Positions 1 to 5,517 of a DNA stretch of 14,954 nucleotides are shown here, in pieces (position 1 is the stretch's first letter; every line of letters begins with the position of its first letter). This DNA is from JBAQMG01 sp049302575 (lineage in GTDB: Bacteria > Bacillota > Desulfitobacteriia > Desulfitobacteriales > Desulfitobacteriaceae): positions 1 to 14,954 of the forward strand of contig JBAQMG010000129.1 in NCBI GenBank assembly GCA_049302575.1, written 5' to 3'. Below the pieces are notes generated by a model that saw nothing but the letters and a program-made list of their open reading frames with translations, ran no database searches and was not told the origin of the DNA. The position numbers and the translations under genes are program-made.

Positions 1-67
1 CTCTCTTACACTCTAATCTCTCTAATCACTAGGTTTAACTTCGCCGGACAATTCACAACTTCAACTT

Positions 68-338
68 CTACAGGATAATCGCACTCTCATTCTCCTTACC
101 AAGCCCGTAAATCACTATTGCTTAGTGAGCATTTAGCGGAATTTGCGTCAGCGAGTGTAGACAATAAGGCGTTAAGCAAGGCAAGTGACTAGTCCATGGA
201 TGGACTGATGCAACTTTGCCAAGGATGGCATAAAAAGTTGCAAACATTAATGCAGAAACACCCAGAGATTTTGTCGTGTAGCCTCTTGGTCAAACGAGTA
301 GCAAATGTAGTGCATGCGAACGTGCAATCGTGATTTAC
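68..338 (-). repeat. Dispersed structured repeat element, copy A
   Basis: Read on the minus strand, this stretch is homologous to 10844-11206 on the plus strand, so the two copies are inverted relative to each other. The core (107-338, 232 bp) is bounded by a 15-bp terminal inverted repeat, GTAAATCACTATTGC at 107-121 and its near-perfect complement at 324-338 (14 of 15). The conserved flank continues to about 68. Long identical blocks are shared with copy B, for example CTTAACGCCTTATT and CGCTAAATGCTCACT. An internal hairpin at 210-241 has stem GCAACTT/AAGTTGC under the apex TGCC-TCCTT-GGCA; copy B has the same apex on a different but still paired stem. The core abuts the hutP-family stop codon. 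No long reading frame is conserved. It could be a non-autonomous mobile element (MITE-like) or a structured RNA; the family is not one I can name. Confidence 0.8.
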
Positions 339-785
339 CTAAATATGCATAAATCCCAGCCCAACTCTGCAATGCTCCGATAGAGGATGCAAAGAAGAAC
401 GACCGAAGATCGCTACAGCTAACCACTCATGATTAGTCGTTAAACCAATCTTTAAAGCAAAGCTGGCATTGCTGTTAGCGTGGATAAAAATACTATTACT
501 GGCTTCTAAAGTAGCATGAACTAAAGCGTGAATTTTTCTGGGTTCTTTAGCAATCACCCCAGTGTTAACGGCTGCTGATAATACAGAGTTGGATAACTTG
601 CCAGTTTGCTGGAGTCCATTTACTGTACCACCGAGCTCAGTCACCCCACAGACGAAACCGTAGGTGCTAGAATAATACTCTTTTAATGAATCCTCGTCTT
701 TTCTGGTTTCACTTAAAGCTAAGAGTAGAGCTGCACGCTCTAAGGAAGGTTGCGTTTCTTTTGATCCTGCAGAAGATGCCATCAT
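339..785 (-). CDS. hutP: HutP-family RNA-binding antitermination protein
   Basis: The 148-residue product matches the HutP family (hut operon positive regulator of Bacillus). In that family a hexamer, activated by histidine and a divalent metal, binds UAG/NAG-rich mRNA and disrupts a terminator. The C-terminal half fits best: HALVHATLEA at 86-95, EWLAVAIFG near 120-128, and the end GLGFMHI. The metal-binding histidines of the Bacillus protein (His73, His77, His138) correspond to His86, His90 and His147, and the following Glu94 is also kept. The start at 785 is chosen because AAGGAGG lies 5 nt upstream; a second ATG at 782 is equally possible. No histidine-utilisation gene is in the window, so the target is unknown; the gene's own leader contains a terminator and is a candidate. 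Length is close to Bacillus HutP. Family assignment is firm; ligand and target are inferred. Confidence 0.88.
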   Translation of the reverse strand: MMASSAGSKETQPSLERAALLLALSETRKDEDSLKEYYSSTYGFVCGVTELGGTVNGLQQTGKLSNSVLSAAVNTGVIAKEPRKIHALVHATLEASNSIFIHANSNASFALKIGLTTNHEWLAVAIFGRSSLHPLSEHCRVGLGFMHI

Positions 786-852
786 AAAACCCTCCTTATA
801 AAGAAAACTTGGCTTGCATAAGCCTTCAGGCGCAGTTGCAAATCTTATAGTG

Positions 853-905
853 AAAAAAAATGCCGTTTCAGACACTTAGCGCAAGCTAAGTATCTAAAAC
901 GGCAT
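853..905 (-). terminator. Intrinsic terminator/attenuator in the hutP leader
   Basis: Read on the minus strand, ATGCCGTTT (905-897) pairs with AAACGGCAT (868-860). An inner stem, ACTTAGC/GCTAAGT, closes on a GCAA-type tetraloop, and eight T residues follow (860-853). It lies 68 nt upstream of the hutP-family start in the same orientation, with no intact minus-strand gene upstream. A small competing hairpin (GGCA/TGCC, 901-912) uses part of the terminator stem, and several TAG triplets sit in and just before the stem. This suits attenuation by HutP itself. The alternative is that it is the leftover terminator of a decayed gene near 1051-1155. I saw no clear sigma-A promoter between the hairpin and the gene. 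Confidence 0.8.
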
Positions 906-1465
906 CGTTGCCTTGTTCGATTAGGATATCATTGAACTATATCTAGCGTATACTACTCATCTAATTTTGTCATCTCTAAAAATAACTTGAATTTGGGCAT
1001 TTAGTTGAATTAGCTTTAAAATCCTCTTAATATAAATACCATTTGCCCTATTACTGCAATTTAGCAACTATTATATAATCTTTTTCACCATTATCCTTAG
1101 TAGCTTCTACTGCTTGATTACCATTTTCATTGATAATAAGCCAATAAGCTAGGTCTTATAAGGAGACCGGTCGGTATCGATACCTAGATTCACATCGAAC
1201 AAGTGGACATGTTTTTCCTTCATATTAACTGGTAACGTTATGAGTTAACCCTACTTTGACAAATGTAATTATAGGATGTATAGGGCTACACCAACACAAC
1301 CTAGACACTGTTCTAAGTAAGCTCTCCCGCCCCGTCGGCCATCCCTACTCGGTTTGACCCAATCAAGATTCGATAATTACAATTATTATAAAAGCCCTTA
1401 GAAGCTAGTAAGATGAGGCGTTCTAGGGGGTTCTTTAATGTTACACAATGCTGTGGAGAAGGGTC
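906..1465. other. Non-coding stretch with possible gene remnant and palindromes
   Basis: No intact gene is visible. On the minus strand, 1155-1051 reads as an open 34-codon tail with plausible protein composition (AYWLIINENGNQAVEATKD and ending YIIVAKLQ), stopped at both ends and without a start. It may be the decayed 3' end of a lost gene. Two perfect palindromes adjoin each other: GACCGGTC (1165-1172) and GGTATCGATACC (1173-1184). A hairpin, CCCTTAGAA (1395-1403) with TTCTAGGGG (1421-1429), precedes the mazEF promoter. Functions are unknown. Confidence 0.4.
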
Positions 1466-1504
1466 TTGTATAAACATCACATAACTGTTAATATGTAGAT
1501 ACAA
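1466..1504 (+). promoter_or_regulatory. mazEF promoter overlapped by an inverted repeat (putative operator)
   Basis: TTGTAT (1466-1471), a 17-nt spacer and TAATAT (1489-1494) make a sigma-A-type promoter about 40 nt upstream of mazE. It sits within an imperfect inverted repeat, TTGTATAAACAT (1466-1477) and ATGTAGATACAA (1493-1504), with 10 of 12 positions complementary. MazE-type antitoxins commonly autorepress at such sites, so this is a likely operator. Binding is inferred. Confidence 0.6.
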
Positions 1505-1532
1505 TGTAATCACTGGATAAGGAGGAATTGCA

Positions 1533-1790
1533 ATGGAAATGGATATTGTTAAAATTGGTAATTCTAAAGGAATTCGGATTCCTCATGCAGTTTTAAGGCA
1601 ATGTGGTATAGATTCAAAAGTGGAATTGGTAGTCGAAGACAATTGTATCATCATAAAACCAGTGAGCACTCCTCGCCAAGGTTGGGCAGAAGCATTGGAA
1701 CTTATGCACAAAAATAACGATGATGTTTTGCTAATCCCTGAAGAAATTGACAATGAAATGTTGGAGGTATGGGATGAAGCAAATCATTGA
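1533..1790 (+). CDS. mazE: MazE-type antitoxin (AbrB/SpoVT DNA-binding fold)
   Basis: An 85-residue protein with the typical swapped-hairpin AbrB/MazE N-terminus: IVKIGNSKGIRIPHAVLRQC (residues 5-24), then VELVVEDNCIIIKPV. In this family that half binds DNA and represses the operon. The acidic C-terminal tail (about 50-85) is expected to wrap around and neutralise the toxin. AAGGAGG at 1519-1525 precedes the ATG by 7 nt, and a promoter with an overlapping inverted repeat lies just upstream. The gene overlaps mazF by 17 bp, as is normal for coupled toxin-antitoxin translation. Only the partner toxin downstream fixes the pairing; the family call comes from the N-terminal motif. Confidence 0.9.
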   Translation: MEMDIVKIGNSKGIRIPHAVLRQCGIDSKVELVVEDNCIIIKPVSTPRQGWAEALELMHKNNDDVLLIPEEIDNEMLEVWDEANH

Positions 1791-2106
1791 GCAGTATTCT
1801 TTATATTGGGTTGATCTGCATCCTACAAAAGGAGCAGAAATTAATAAAACAAGGCCATGTGTGGTTATTTCTCCTTTAGAAATGAATGAGCATCTTCGTA
1901 CGGTTATGATTGCTCCAGTTACAAGTAAGGGTAGGGAAGGATATCCTACCCGTGTTAGGCTTACGATGGGTGATGTGGATGGGTGGATTGTATTAGACCA
2001 GATTCGGACGGTTGACAAAGCTAGGCTTTGCGGGAAAATTGGAGTTCCGGAGGCTGCGGCAATAATCAATGTGAAAGGTACTATCAAGGAAATGTTGGTA
2101 GAGTAA
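1774..2106 (+). CDS. mazF: MazF/PemK-family mRNA interferase toxin
   Basis: Starting at 1774 the product has 110 residues, the usual MazF length. It shows the family motifs in order: YWVDLHPTKGAEINKTRPCV (11-30), APVTSK around 47-52, and VLDQIRTVDKARL (73-85). Arg27, Thr50 and Gln76 occupy positions matching the residues implicated in RNA cleavage in Bacillus EndoA/MazF. The family cleaves mRNA at short specific sequences and is held inactive by MazE. A start at 1747 would give a longer N-terminus with no family match. The start at 1774 has GGAGG at 1763-1767 with 6-nt spacing, so it is preferred. The gene overlaps the mazE 3' end and is followed by a terminator, so mazEF is a two-gene operon. 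It appears intact; the cleavage sequence cannot be read from the sequence. Confidence 0.93.
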   Translation: MKQIIEQYSLYWVDLHPTKGAEINKTRPCVVISPLEMNEHLRTVMIAPVTSKGREGYPTRVRLTMGDVDGWIVLDQIRTVDKARLCGKIGVPEAAAIINVKGTIKEMLVE

Positions 2107-2160
2107 TGTCGCTTGTGTCGAGGTCGTACCCTCACACAACGGGGAACAATTCTGATAATT

Positions 2161-2201
2161 AAAAAGGGGAGTTCTTCGTCTCACTGGAGGACTCTCCTTT
2201 T
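2161..2201 (+). terminator. Terminator after mazEF
   Basis: A long hairpin pairs AAAAGGGGAGTTCTTC (2162-2177) with GGAGGACTCTCCTTTT (2186-2201), 16 bp including three G-U pairs and an 8-nt loop. It ends in four T residues. It lies 55 nt after the mazF stop, and the A-rich left arm makes it potentially bidirectional. Confidence 0.75.
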
Positions 2202-2418
2202 GAAATTGGCACTAAAGCAGCTGGAGAAAAGATTGAATACAAAAGCGGGATATTAGATAAAATCAAGCACTCTTGATGCCAAACGAAACGTCCCCTTGGC
2301 TCCCTACAGTATTAGAGGGAGGGTTCACTGCCACATCTTAGTGTGATATGATTTGAATCCGCATAATTTAATCTTCGTTAGAAATCTCACGTAATAATTT
2401 TGAAAGAGGAAAACAAGT
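2202..2418 (+). promoter_or_regulatory. Intergenic region with promoter for the flavoprotein gene
   Basis: TTCACT (2324-2329), a 17-nt spacer and TATGAT (2347-2352), the latter preceded by TG for an extended -10, form a plausible sigma-A promoter. Upstream, CTCCCT (2300-2305) pairs with AGGGAG in a small hairpin lacking a T tract. An open frame of 37 codons runs through the mazEF terminator and ends at about 2277. It has no start, and I do not consider it a gene. Confidence 0.45.
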
Positions 2419-3732
2419 ATGTCAGAAGAACAGTTAATCGTAATAGGTGGGGGTGCAGCAGGGATGATGGCTGCTGGACAAGCCGCCTTGATGGGAGTTA
2501 AAGTTTTATTAATCGAGAAGAAAGAGGTCCTTGGCAGGAAGATAGCGATCTCAGGTAAAGGGCGTTGTAATCTGACCAATGACGAAAATATAACCGAGTT
2601 TATTAGGCGCTATCCCGGCAACGGTCGATTTCTTCAAGGTGTTTTGCGTGAATTTGATAATGTCAGGTTACGTCAGTTTTTCGTTGATTTAGGTGTTGAT
2701 ACAAAAGTTGAACGTGGAGGGCGTGTGTTCCCGATCTCTGACGACGCTCAAATCGTGGTTAAGGCTTTAGAAAAATTCCTGCTTAAAGCAGAGGTCAAAG
2801 TACGAACCAGCAATACTGTCGAAGAAATTTTGGCTGAGAAGGGTCAAGTAAAGGGAATACGTCTTGCTTGTGGAGAGAATATACCAGCTAGAGCAGTCAT
2901 TGTCTGTACTGGCGGGGCCTCTTATCCGGCGACTGGTTCGACCGGGGATGGTTTTCGTTTTGCCAGCAAGTTAGGTCATCAAGTAGTTACTCCACGGCCG
3001 GCGTTAGTTCCTTTGTGTACATCGGAACCTTGGGTAAAGGAGGTTCAAGGTTTGGCCTTGCGGAATGTCGAGGCGTCCTTGTGGTTTGATGGCAAAAAGA
3101 GAGCAAGTGAATTTGGAGAGCTGTTATTTACCCATTTTGGGGTGTCCGGCCCAATTATTCTTACCCTGAGTCGCTTAGCCTGTGAAGCACTAAGTCAAGG
3201 GCACACGGTTCGTTTGGAAATTAACTTAAAACCAGCGCTTACAACAGACCAATTAGATTTACGCTTGCAAAGGGATTTTCAGGTTTTTAGCAATAAACAA
3301 TTTAAAAACTCCCTCGGTGAACTCCTCCCTAAGAGTCTTATTCCCGTAATAATTAAGCTTTCCGGGATCAATCCTGATCAAGTAATGCATCAGATTAATC
3401 GAGAAGAAAGAAAACAACTTGGTCAACTTTTACGAAGGTTATCCTTGACAGTTACGTCGACTTTGCCTTTAGCAGCAGCAATTGTGACAGCCGGAGGGGT
3501 TGAGGTTAAGGAAATTAATCCTAAGACAATGGCTTCAAAAATCGTAGAAGGGTTGTACTGGGCAGGTGAGGTGGTCGATGTTGACGGTGTTACCGGGGGT
3601 TATAACCTTCAGGCGGCGTTTGCCATGGGTTACAGGGCAGGACGAGCGGCGGCATTTCAGAGGTCAGAGATCAGAAGCCAGAGATCAGAAGTCATAGCAG
3701 AGGTTAGAAGTCGGAGGTCAGATCGAGGTTAG
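2419..3732 (+). CDS. FAD-dependent oxidoreductase, HI0933/YhiN (BaiN-like) family
   Basis: A 437-residue flavoprotein. The N-terminal dinucleotide-binding motif VIGGGAAGMMAAG is at 8-20, followed by the family signature LGRKIAISGKGRCNLTN (38-54). Downstream are GGRVFPISDDAQ, CTGGASYPATGSTGDGF, LLFTHFGVSGP and the C-terminal VVDVDGVTGGYNLQAAFAMG. Members are conserved, mostly uncharacterised soluble NAD(P)/FAD oxidoreductases; BaiN homologues have been linked to bile-acid reduction, but the substrate here is unknown. Family proteins normally end soon after the GYRAGRAAA helix. Here about 24 extra residues (414-437: Arg, Ser, Glu-rich) are encoded by a degenerate 7-nt tandem repeat, so the tail is probably a recent, non-conserved extension. 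The start ATG has AAGAGG 9 nt upstream. The next gene begins 137 nt downstream. Confidence 0.92.
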   Translation: MSEEQLIVIGGGAAGMMAAGQAALMGVKVLLIEKKEVLGRKIAISGKGRCNLTNDENITEFIRRYPGNGRFLQGVLREFDNVRLRQFFVDLGVDTKVERGGRVFPISDDAQIVVKALEKFLLKAEVKVRTSNTVEEILAEKGQVKGIRLACGENIPARAVIVCTGGASYPATGSTGDGFRFASKLGHQVVTPRPALVPLCTSEPWVKEVQGLALRNVEASLWFDGKKRASEFGELLFTHFGVSGPIILTLSRLACEALSQGHTVRLEINLKPALTTDQLDLRLQRDFQVFSNKQFKNSLGELLPKSLIPVIIKLSGINPDQVMHQINREERKQLGQLLRRLSLTVTSTLPLAAAIVTAGGVEVKEINPKTMASKIVEGLYWAGEVVDVDGVTGGYNLQAAFAMGYRAGRAAAFQRSEIRSQRSEVIAEVRSRRSDRG

Positions 3733-3778
3733 AAGTTGGAAGTTGGATCGAAGTTAAATGTCGGACATCGGACATCGA
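3661..3778 (+). repeat. Degenerate heptanucleotide tandem repeat
   Basis: About sixteen 7-nt units run in succession, such as AGGTCAG, AGATCAG, AAGCCAG, AGGTTAG, AAGTCGG, AAGTTGG and ACATCGG. One 5-nt unit (3696-3700) and two ATCG interruptions (3722-3725, 3747-3750) break the register. The first half is translated as the tail of the flavoprotein and supplies its TAG stop (3730-3732); the rest is intergenic. There are no unique spacers, so it is not CRISPR. Confidence 0.8.
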
Positions 3779-3869
3779 ACATGGTCTGAGAAGACAGCTT
3801 GACGCATAAACTTCTAGAGAATACACTCTCCCGGCTTAAACCGAGCGGAGAGACTAGAGGTGATTCTTT

Positions 3870-4391
3870 ATGCGACGAAGGCGTAGTTTGACCATGAGGA
3901 TAAATCAATTCCTCCAAGATGGAGAACGTCAATTGATCAGGGTCATAATCTTAGGATCAGTTATTCTGGTAATAATGCAGCTTAGTTTAGCTAAGGATCC
4001 TGTGCAATTTTACTTGGCAATGGCCCAGAAAGTTGAGTCACCTTCCATAGACTTAAATACCGCAAGGCAAGCTAGTACGTTGCCTACCCCCCAGACCCCT
4101 GCAGTTACCACTGCAGTCAGTTTAAACTCTGCGCGAGTTTGGCAAATTACTCTTAAAGCAACTCCGAATATGCCTGTTCGTGTGCTCCAAAATGGTAAAG
4201 TCTTGGGTAATTTAGCTAAAGGAGAGCAAGTTTTTGCTCTCCAAACGGGGATTGTTCAACTTGATGCTACTAATGTTAAACAGTCAGTTAGAGTGCAAGT
4301 CATAAAGCGTGAGCAACTCCTCAACCAGCCTAATCTTAATCAGGTTTTTTATCTTGATGGGAATGTACAGGAGATTTGGGTAGGTCCATAA
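3870..4391 (+). CDS. Membrane-anchored protein of unknown function
   Basis: A 173-residue protein I do not recognise. A very basic N-terminus (MRRRRSLTMR) precedes one hydrophobic segment at about 22-41 (LIRVIILGSVILVIMQLSLA), consistent with a type II anchor or uncleaved signal. A Thr/Pro/Ala-rich linker follows (about 65-85). The C-terminal region (about 88-173) is predicted soluble and beta-rich, with WQITLKATPNMPVRVLQNGK and a GNLAKGEQVF stretch suggestive of a small extracytoplasmic beta domain (inference only). GAGGTGA lies upstream of the ATG, and a small hairpin at 3825-3851 (CTCTCC/GGAGAG) sits in the leader. A clear terminator follows at 4440-4464. Its position between the flavoprotein and aroH gives no firm hint of function. 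Confidence 0.75.
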   Translation: MRRRRSLTMRINQFLQDGERQLIRVIILGSVILVIMQLSLAKDPVQFYLAMAQKVESPSIDLNTARQASTLPTPQTPAVTTAVSLNSARVWQITLKATPNMPVRVLQNGKVLGNLAKGEQVFALQTGIVQLDATNVKQSVRVQVIKREQLLNQPNLNQVFYLDGNVQEIWVGP

Positions 4392-4439
4392 GGAGCGTGG
4401 AAAGCTATACAGCTAGCCTAAAGTATTGGTGGTTATTTC

Positions 4440-4464
4440 AAGGCATCAAAAAGGTGCCTTTTTT
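4440..4464 (+). terminator. Intrinsic terminator before aroH
   Basis: AAGGCATC (4440-4447) pairs with GGTGCCTT (4453-4460), including one G-U pair, around an AAAAA loop, and a run of six T residues ends at 4464. It separates the membrane-protein gene from the aroH promoter, which starts 5 nt later. Confidence 0.85.
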
Positions 4465-4468
4465 AGCA

Positions 4469-4497
4469 TTTACAAGAATGCATTTGCATGGTATAAA
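4469..4497 (+). promoter_or_regulatory. Sigma-A promoter of aroH
   Basis: TTTACA (4469-4474), a 17-nt spacer and TATAAA (4492-4497) lie about 60 nt upstream of the aroH start and directly after a terminator. This implies aroH is transcribed independently. Confidence 0.65.
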
Positions 4498-4556
4498 TGA
4501 CAGAACAGCCAAGAAAAAATTCGCTTAAATATTGAAAATAGGAGGTAAAAGCTTAT

Positions 4557-4922
4557 ATGTTTGTACGCGGAGTAAGGGGAGCAACGACGGTGGAAGAAAA
4601 TTCTGCTGAATTGATCAAAACCGCAACCAAGGAGTTGTTACAAGCGATTATAAAAGAGAATTCTTTGTGCTTAGAAGATATTGTAAGTGCCATTTTCACT
4701 GTTACTCCGGACTTAAATGCTGATTTTCCAGCCTCAAGTGCACGTGAGATCGGCTGGGAGAGAGTTCCTTTGCTTTGCACTACTGAAATTCCTGTCCCAG
4801 GGGCAGTGCCGTTGTGTATTCGGATTTTGCTCCATGTTAACACTACACTTAGCCAAAAGGAAATTAATCACGTTTATTTACGCAAGGCTGTAGCCTTGCG
4901 TAAGGATCTAATGGCACAGTGA
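4557..4922 (+). CDS. aroH: Monofunctional chorismate mutase, AroH class
   Basis: Converts chorismate to prephenate, the first step towards phenylalanine and tyrosine, as a cytosolic trimer in the Bacillus AroH class. The 121-residue product starts MFVRGVRGATTVEENSAELI. It keeps the known catalytic set of Bacillus AroH: Arg7, Arg63, Cys74, Glu77, Arg89, Tyr107 and Arg115. Those after about residue 66 are shifted by one because of a single-residue deletion. AGGAGG at 4540-4545 precedes the ATG. Its position just upstream of trpE recalls the Bacillus supraoperon, where aroH also precedes the trp genes, but here a separate trp promoter lies between them. AroH and TrpE compete for chorismate, so co-location fits control of that branch point. 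Confidence 0.95.
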   Translation: MFVRGVRGATTVEENSAELIKTATKELLQAIIKENSLCLEDIVSAIFTVTPDLNADFPASSAREIGWERVPLLCTTEIPVPGAVPLCIRILLHVNTTLSQKEINHVYLRKAVALRKDLMAQ

Positions 4923-4961
4923 AACAATGCTTAATGTCCTAAGTTATTTAAGTAAAATTAA

Positions 4962-5207
4962 AACTTTTATCACTCTAAGGTTAGAAAAGGAATCTTAGAG
5001 GTTGCTGATTTGCACGTAAATGAGAGAGTTGAGATTGAAGCGGATAATGACCGTATCATTATCAAACGTATAAATAAAAAGCATAAGACATTGGAAGAAC
5101 GCTTAGCCGGTTTACCAGCGATTATAAATGCAGTGAATGGCATTAATTTCATATTGACTAAAATACATTTTACCAAGTATACTATTAATAACTTTAATAA
5201 TGACTAA
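4962..5207 (+). pseudogene. 5'-truncated MazE/AbrB-type antitoxin remnant
   Basis: Between in-frame stops, this stretch reads KGILEVADLHVNERVEIEAD then NDRIIIKRINKKHKTLEERL. That is the second half of a MazE-type AbrB domain followed by the usual LEERLAG linker. The first 20 or so residues of the domain (the K-W-G-N-S-L motif) are absent, and no initiation site with a Shine-Dalgarno is seen; a TTG at 5010 opens the longest frame. After LAG (about 5111) the reading frame runs into unrelated AT-rich codons to 5207. No toxin partner follows. The trp promoter lies within its 3' part. It is most likely the relic of a second toxin-antitoxin locus, distinct from the intact mazE at 1533. Confidence 0.6.
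5154..5183 (+). promoter_or_regulatory. Sigma-A promoter of the trp operon
   Basis: TTGACT (5154-5159), an 18-nt spacer and TATACT (5178-5183) are close to consensus. Transcription is expected to start near 5190, giving a leader of about 325 nt before trpE that contains every element of an attenuator. Confidence 0.75.
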
Positions 5208-5211
5208 GTTT

Positions 5212-5241
5212 GATGAGTCAATCGAGAGTGAGTTGACTATC
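5212..5241 (+). promoter_or_regulatory. 5' stem-loop of the trp leader
   Basis: AGTCAA (5216-5221) pairs with TTGACT (5233-5238), extended by GAT/ATC across a bulged G. It lies about 20 nt from the predicted transcript start, the place where Bacillus trp leaders carry a 5' stem-loop that assists TRAP binding. GAG triplets occur in the loop and flanks. The role is inferred from position. Confidence 0.5.
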
Positions 5242-5294
5242 TCTAGTTACATTAGAGTTTTAAGTAACTATTAAGTTTTGACTGAATTTTCGAT

Positions 5295-5353
5295 GAGTTT
5301 AGACGAGAAAAGAAGAGTTGAGTTGAGCTGAGCTGAGATGAGCAGTCTGATAG
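5295..5353 (+). promoter_or_regulatory. TRAP (MtrB) RNA-binding site in the trp leader
   Basis: Ten NAG triplets start at exactly 5-nt steps: GAG 5295, TAG 5300, GAG 5305, AAG 5310, then GAG at 5315, 5320, 5325, 5330, 5335 and 5340. An eleventh, TAG at 5351, follows. Eleven G/UAG triplets separated mainly by 2 nt is the known recognition pattern of the 11-subunit trp RNA-binding attenuation protein. The last two triplets overlap the antiterminator. With tryptophan bound, TRAP should wrap this RNA and force termination. The mtrB gene is not in this window. Confidence 0.85.
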
Positions 5354-5404
5354 TTGGCCTTATTTGTAGGATCCAACCAGTACTCATTTGGGTGCTGGTT
5401 TTTT
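5347..5404 (+). terminator. trp leader antiterminator and attenuator terminator
   Basis: Terminator: AACCAGTAC (5375-5383) pairs with GTGCTGGTT (5392-5400), 9 bp with one G-U pair, followed by T residues to 5404. Competing antiterminator: CTG (5347-5349) and GTTGG (5353-5357), with a 3-nt bulge, pair with CCAAC (5373-5377) and CAG (5378-5380), consuming the terminator's left arm. The antiterminator includes the last TRAP triplet, so TRAP binding and antitermination are mutually exclusive, as in Bacillus. Confidence 0.82.
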
Positions 5405-5424
5405 GTTGTCCAAAAAAAGGTTTG

Positions 5425-5480
5425 GTAAGCAAGCAGTAAGTAAGAAAGTAAGTAAGTAAGTAAGCAAGCAAGCAAGCAGG
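5425..5480 (+). repeat. Tetranucleotide (TAAG/CAAG) simple repeat
   Basis: About 13 near-perfect 4-nt units lie between the trp attenuator and the trpE start. Because TAAG has a 4-nt period, stop codons occur in all three plus frames. Read on the other strand, it creates an artificial leucine-rich frame. Copy number may vary by slippage and would change the spacing of the trpE leader. Confidence 0.85.
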
Positions 5481-5517
5481 TAAAGTGGACAATGATCAAT
5501 GAAAGCTGGTGAAACTA

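Noticed and set aside
786..875. Longer hutP-family frame starting at 875
   Set aside because: The extra residues are read through the terminator and T tract; AAGGAGG places the start at 785.
1747..1773. Longer mazF from the ATG at 1747
   Set aside because: The family N-terminus begins at residue 10 of that frame, and GGAGG is correctly spaced for 1774.
1731..2184. Minus-strand open frames opposite mazEF
   Set aside because: They lie antisense to well-supported genes and lack family motifs and ribosome sites.
3661..3778. CRISPR-like array
   Set aside because: Units are 7 nt and contiguous with no spacers; it is a degenerate tandem repeat.
5190..5404. tRNA-Trp T-box riboswitch in the trp leader
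   Set aside because: No T-box sequence complementary to the tRNA acceptor end (TGGNACC type) and no specifier-loop architecture could be found.
5338..5439. 33-codon frame in the trp leader as a classical leader peptide
   Set aside because: It has only one Trp codon, runs through the terminator and ends in the simple repeat; the GAG-triplet array explains the leader better as a TRAP site.
5271..5499. Leucine-rich open frames on the minus strand
   Set aside because: They are translations of the tetranucleotide repeat with no ribosome site.
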